The notes under the pieces: model-generated
Databases searched by the model: none
What the model saw: only the letters and a program-made list of their open reading frames with translations
What the model was told of the DNA's origin: nothing
NCBI RefSeq assembly: GCF_044227025.1
Contig: NZ_JBGAFX010000007.1
Coordinates: 124,001-188,000, forward strand
Source of the DNA: Dokdonella_A sp044227025
GTDB lineage: Bacteria > Pseudomonadota > Gammaproteobacteria > Xanthomonadales > Rhodanobacteraceae
Length of the DNA stretch: 64,000 bases
Reading direction: 5' to 3'
Position numbers and translations under genes: made by a program
Shown here: positions 63,738 to 64,000 of the stretch, one piece after another
How positions within the stretch are numbered: position 1 is the first letter of the stretch
How the letters are laid out: each line of letters begins with the position of its first letter

Positions 63738-63753
63738 AGCAGCTTCCATGCCA
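63738..63753 (-). promoter_or_regulatory. Sigma-54 (RpoN) promoter of pilA
   Basis: On the minus strand the sequence reads TGGCATGGAAGCTGCT: GG of the -24 box and GC of the -12 box are exactly 12 bp apart and five of six bases of TGGCAC are conserved. It lies about 120 bp before pilA. RpoN/PilR control of pilA is established in Pseudomonas and Xanthomonas. TTGTC...GACAA (63847-63863) upstream may be part of the activator region. Confidence 0.75.
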
Positions 63754-63771
63754 AGCTCCTGAAGAGCGACC

Positions 63772-63822
63772 AGCTCACAAAAAAAAAAAGACCGGTCCCG
63801 ATCCTGAGATGCACGTCTCAGC
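63772..63822 (-). terminator. T-tract and hairpins upstream of pilA
   Basis: On the minus strand CTGAGA...TCTCAG (63822-63805) and the small palindrome GACCGGTC are followed by a run of about eleven T. The stems are short and the first is 17 nt from the T-run, so this is an imperfect terminator for the gene at the right edge; it could also be the bent, AT-rich DNA common between PilR sites and RpoN promoters. Confidence 0.35.
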
Positions 63823-63850
63823 TTGCCGGACAGGGCATGCAGGAATTGTC

Positions 63851-64000
63851 CTAATCTGACAATTTATGGCCGCCGATCTTGTCCGACGCCGCTTCGTGCC
63901 GCGCCCGATCGGCCAGCGCCAGCATGTACGCGCGATACGCGAGCGTCATGCCGTTGCCCGACACCGTCCGACCCAGTGAGCGATCAATCGACTCCACAGC
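63851..64000 (-). CDS. C-terminal end of an unidentified protein (cut by window edge)
   Basis: An open frame enters from the right edge and stops with TAG at 63851-63853, giving the last 49 residues: a helical, charged segment (AVESIDRSLGRTVSGNGM... to GGHKLSD). It ends about 230 bp before pilA on the same strand, and codon usage is like its neighbours. Too little is visible to name a family; I did not recognise the end of PilR or PilS in it. Confidence 0.5.
   Translation of the reverse strand, partial: AVESIDRSLGRTVSGNGMTLAYRAYMLALADRARHEAASDKIGGHKLSD

Overview
The window is high-GC gammaproteobacterial chromosome. The order rsmI - rnpB - mraZ - rsmH - ftsL - ftsI - murE - murF - mraY - ftsW - murG - murC - ddlB - ftsQ - ftsA - ftsZ - lpxC - dciA - M23 peptidase - secA, followed by a Nudix/ThiE-like fusion and coaE-pilD-pilC-pilB, is the arrangement expected of Lysobacterales (Xanthomonadales). 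Rhodanobacteraceae (Dokdonella-like) is my best guess, by inference. No CRISPR array, prophage, transposase gene, rRNA or tRNA was seen.

Layout. (1) 50-3373: two tandem secreted paralogues of unknown function and an OPT-family transporter. (2) 3617-8684: def converging on ettA-pyrF, with a stray second pyrF 3' end between them; then an alpha/beta hydrolase-tetR pair with a near-perfect operator palindrome. (3) 8820-16731: a long co-directional run glyA - CTP-synthase-like amidotransferase - nrdR - ribD - ribE - ribBA - ribH - nusB - thiL - pgpA, mostly with 4-5 bp overlaps. (4) 16807-21329: three tandem paralogues of about 490 aa, secreted and cysteine-conserved, of unknown function, each bordered by REP-like palindromes. 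(5) 21448-25636: lpoA - yraN - BON lipoprotein - FAD oxidase, divergent from rsmI. (6) 26688-44425: rnpB and the complete dcw cluster, with an MraZ operator before mraZ and hairpin-rich spacers on both sides of ftsZ. (7) 44660-50655: dciA, M23 peptidase, secA, Nudix/ThiE-like fusion, coaE. (8) 50671-63618: type IV pilus genes pilD, pilC, pilB and, 8.5 kb away, pilA, with a glycan/methyltransferase island of eight genes in two convergent operons between pilB and pilA. (9) The 3' end of an unidentified gene at the right edge.

How it works together. Regions 3, 6 and 7 are housekeeping: one-carbon metabolism and flavin synthesis, peptidoglycan precursor synthesis and the divisome, lipid A commitment, helicase loading and protein export. 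The accessory biology is in three places: the two families of secreted paralogues (50-1359 and 16807-21329), the pilus-linked glycan island (54797-63077), which includes a GT-C/TPR membrane protein immediately downstream of pilA that is a plausible pilin glycosyltransferase, and many small palindromic elements.

The most unusual sequence-level theme is that foldback elements have entered coding sequence. One sits in frame inside ribD. Others form or supply the 3' ends of ribBA, ddlB and ftsQ, so that essential enzymes and divisome proteins carry low-complexity tails.
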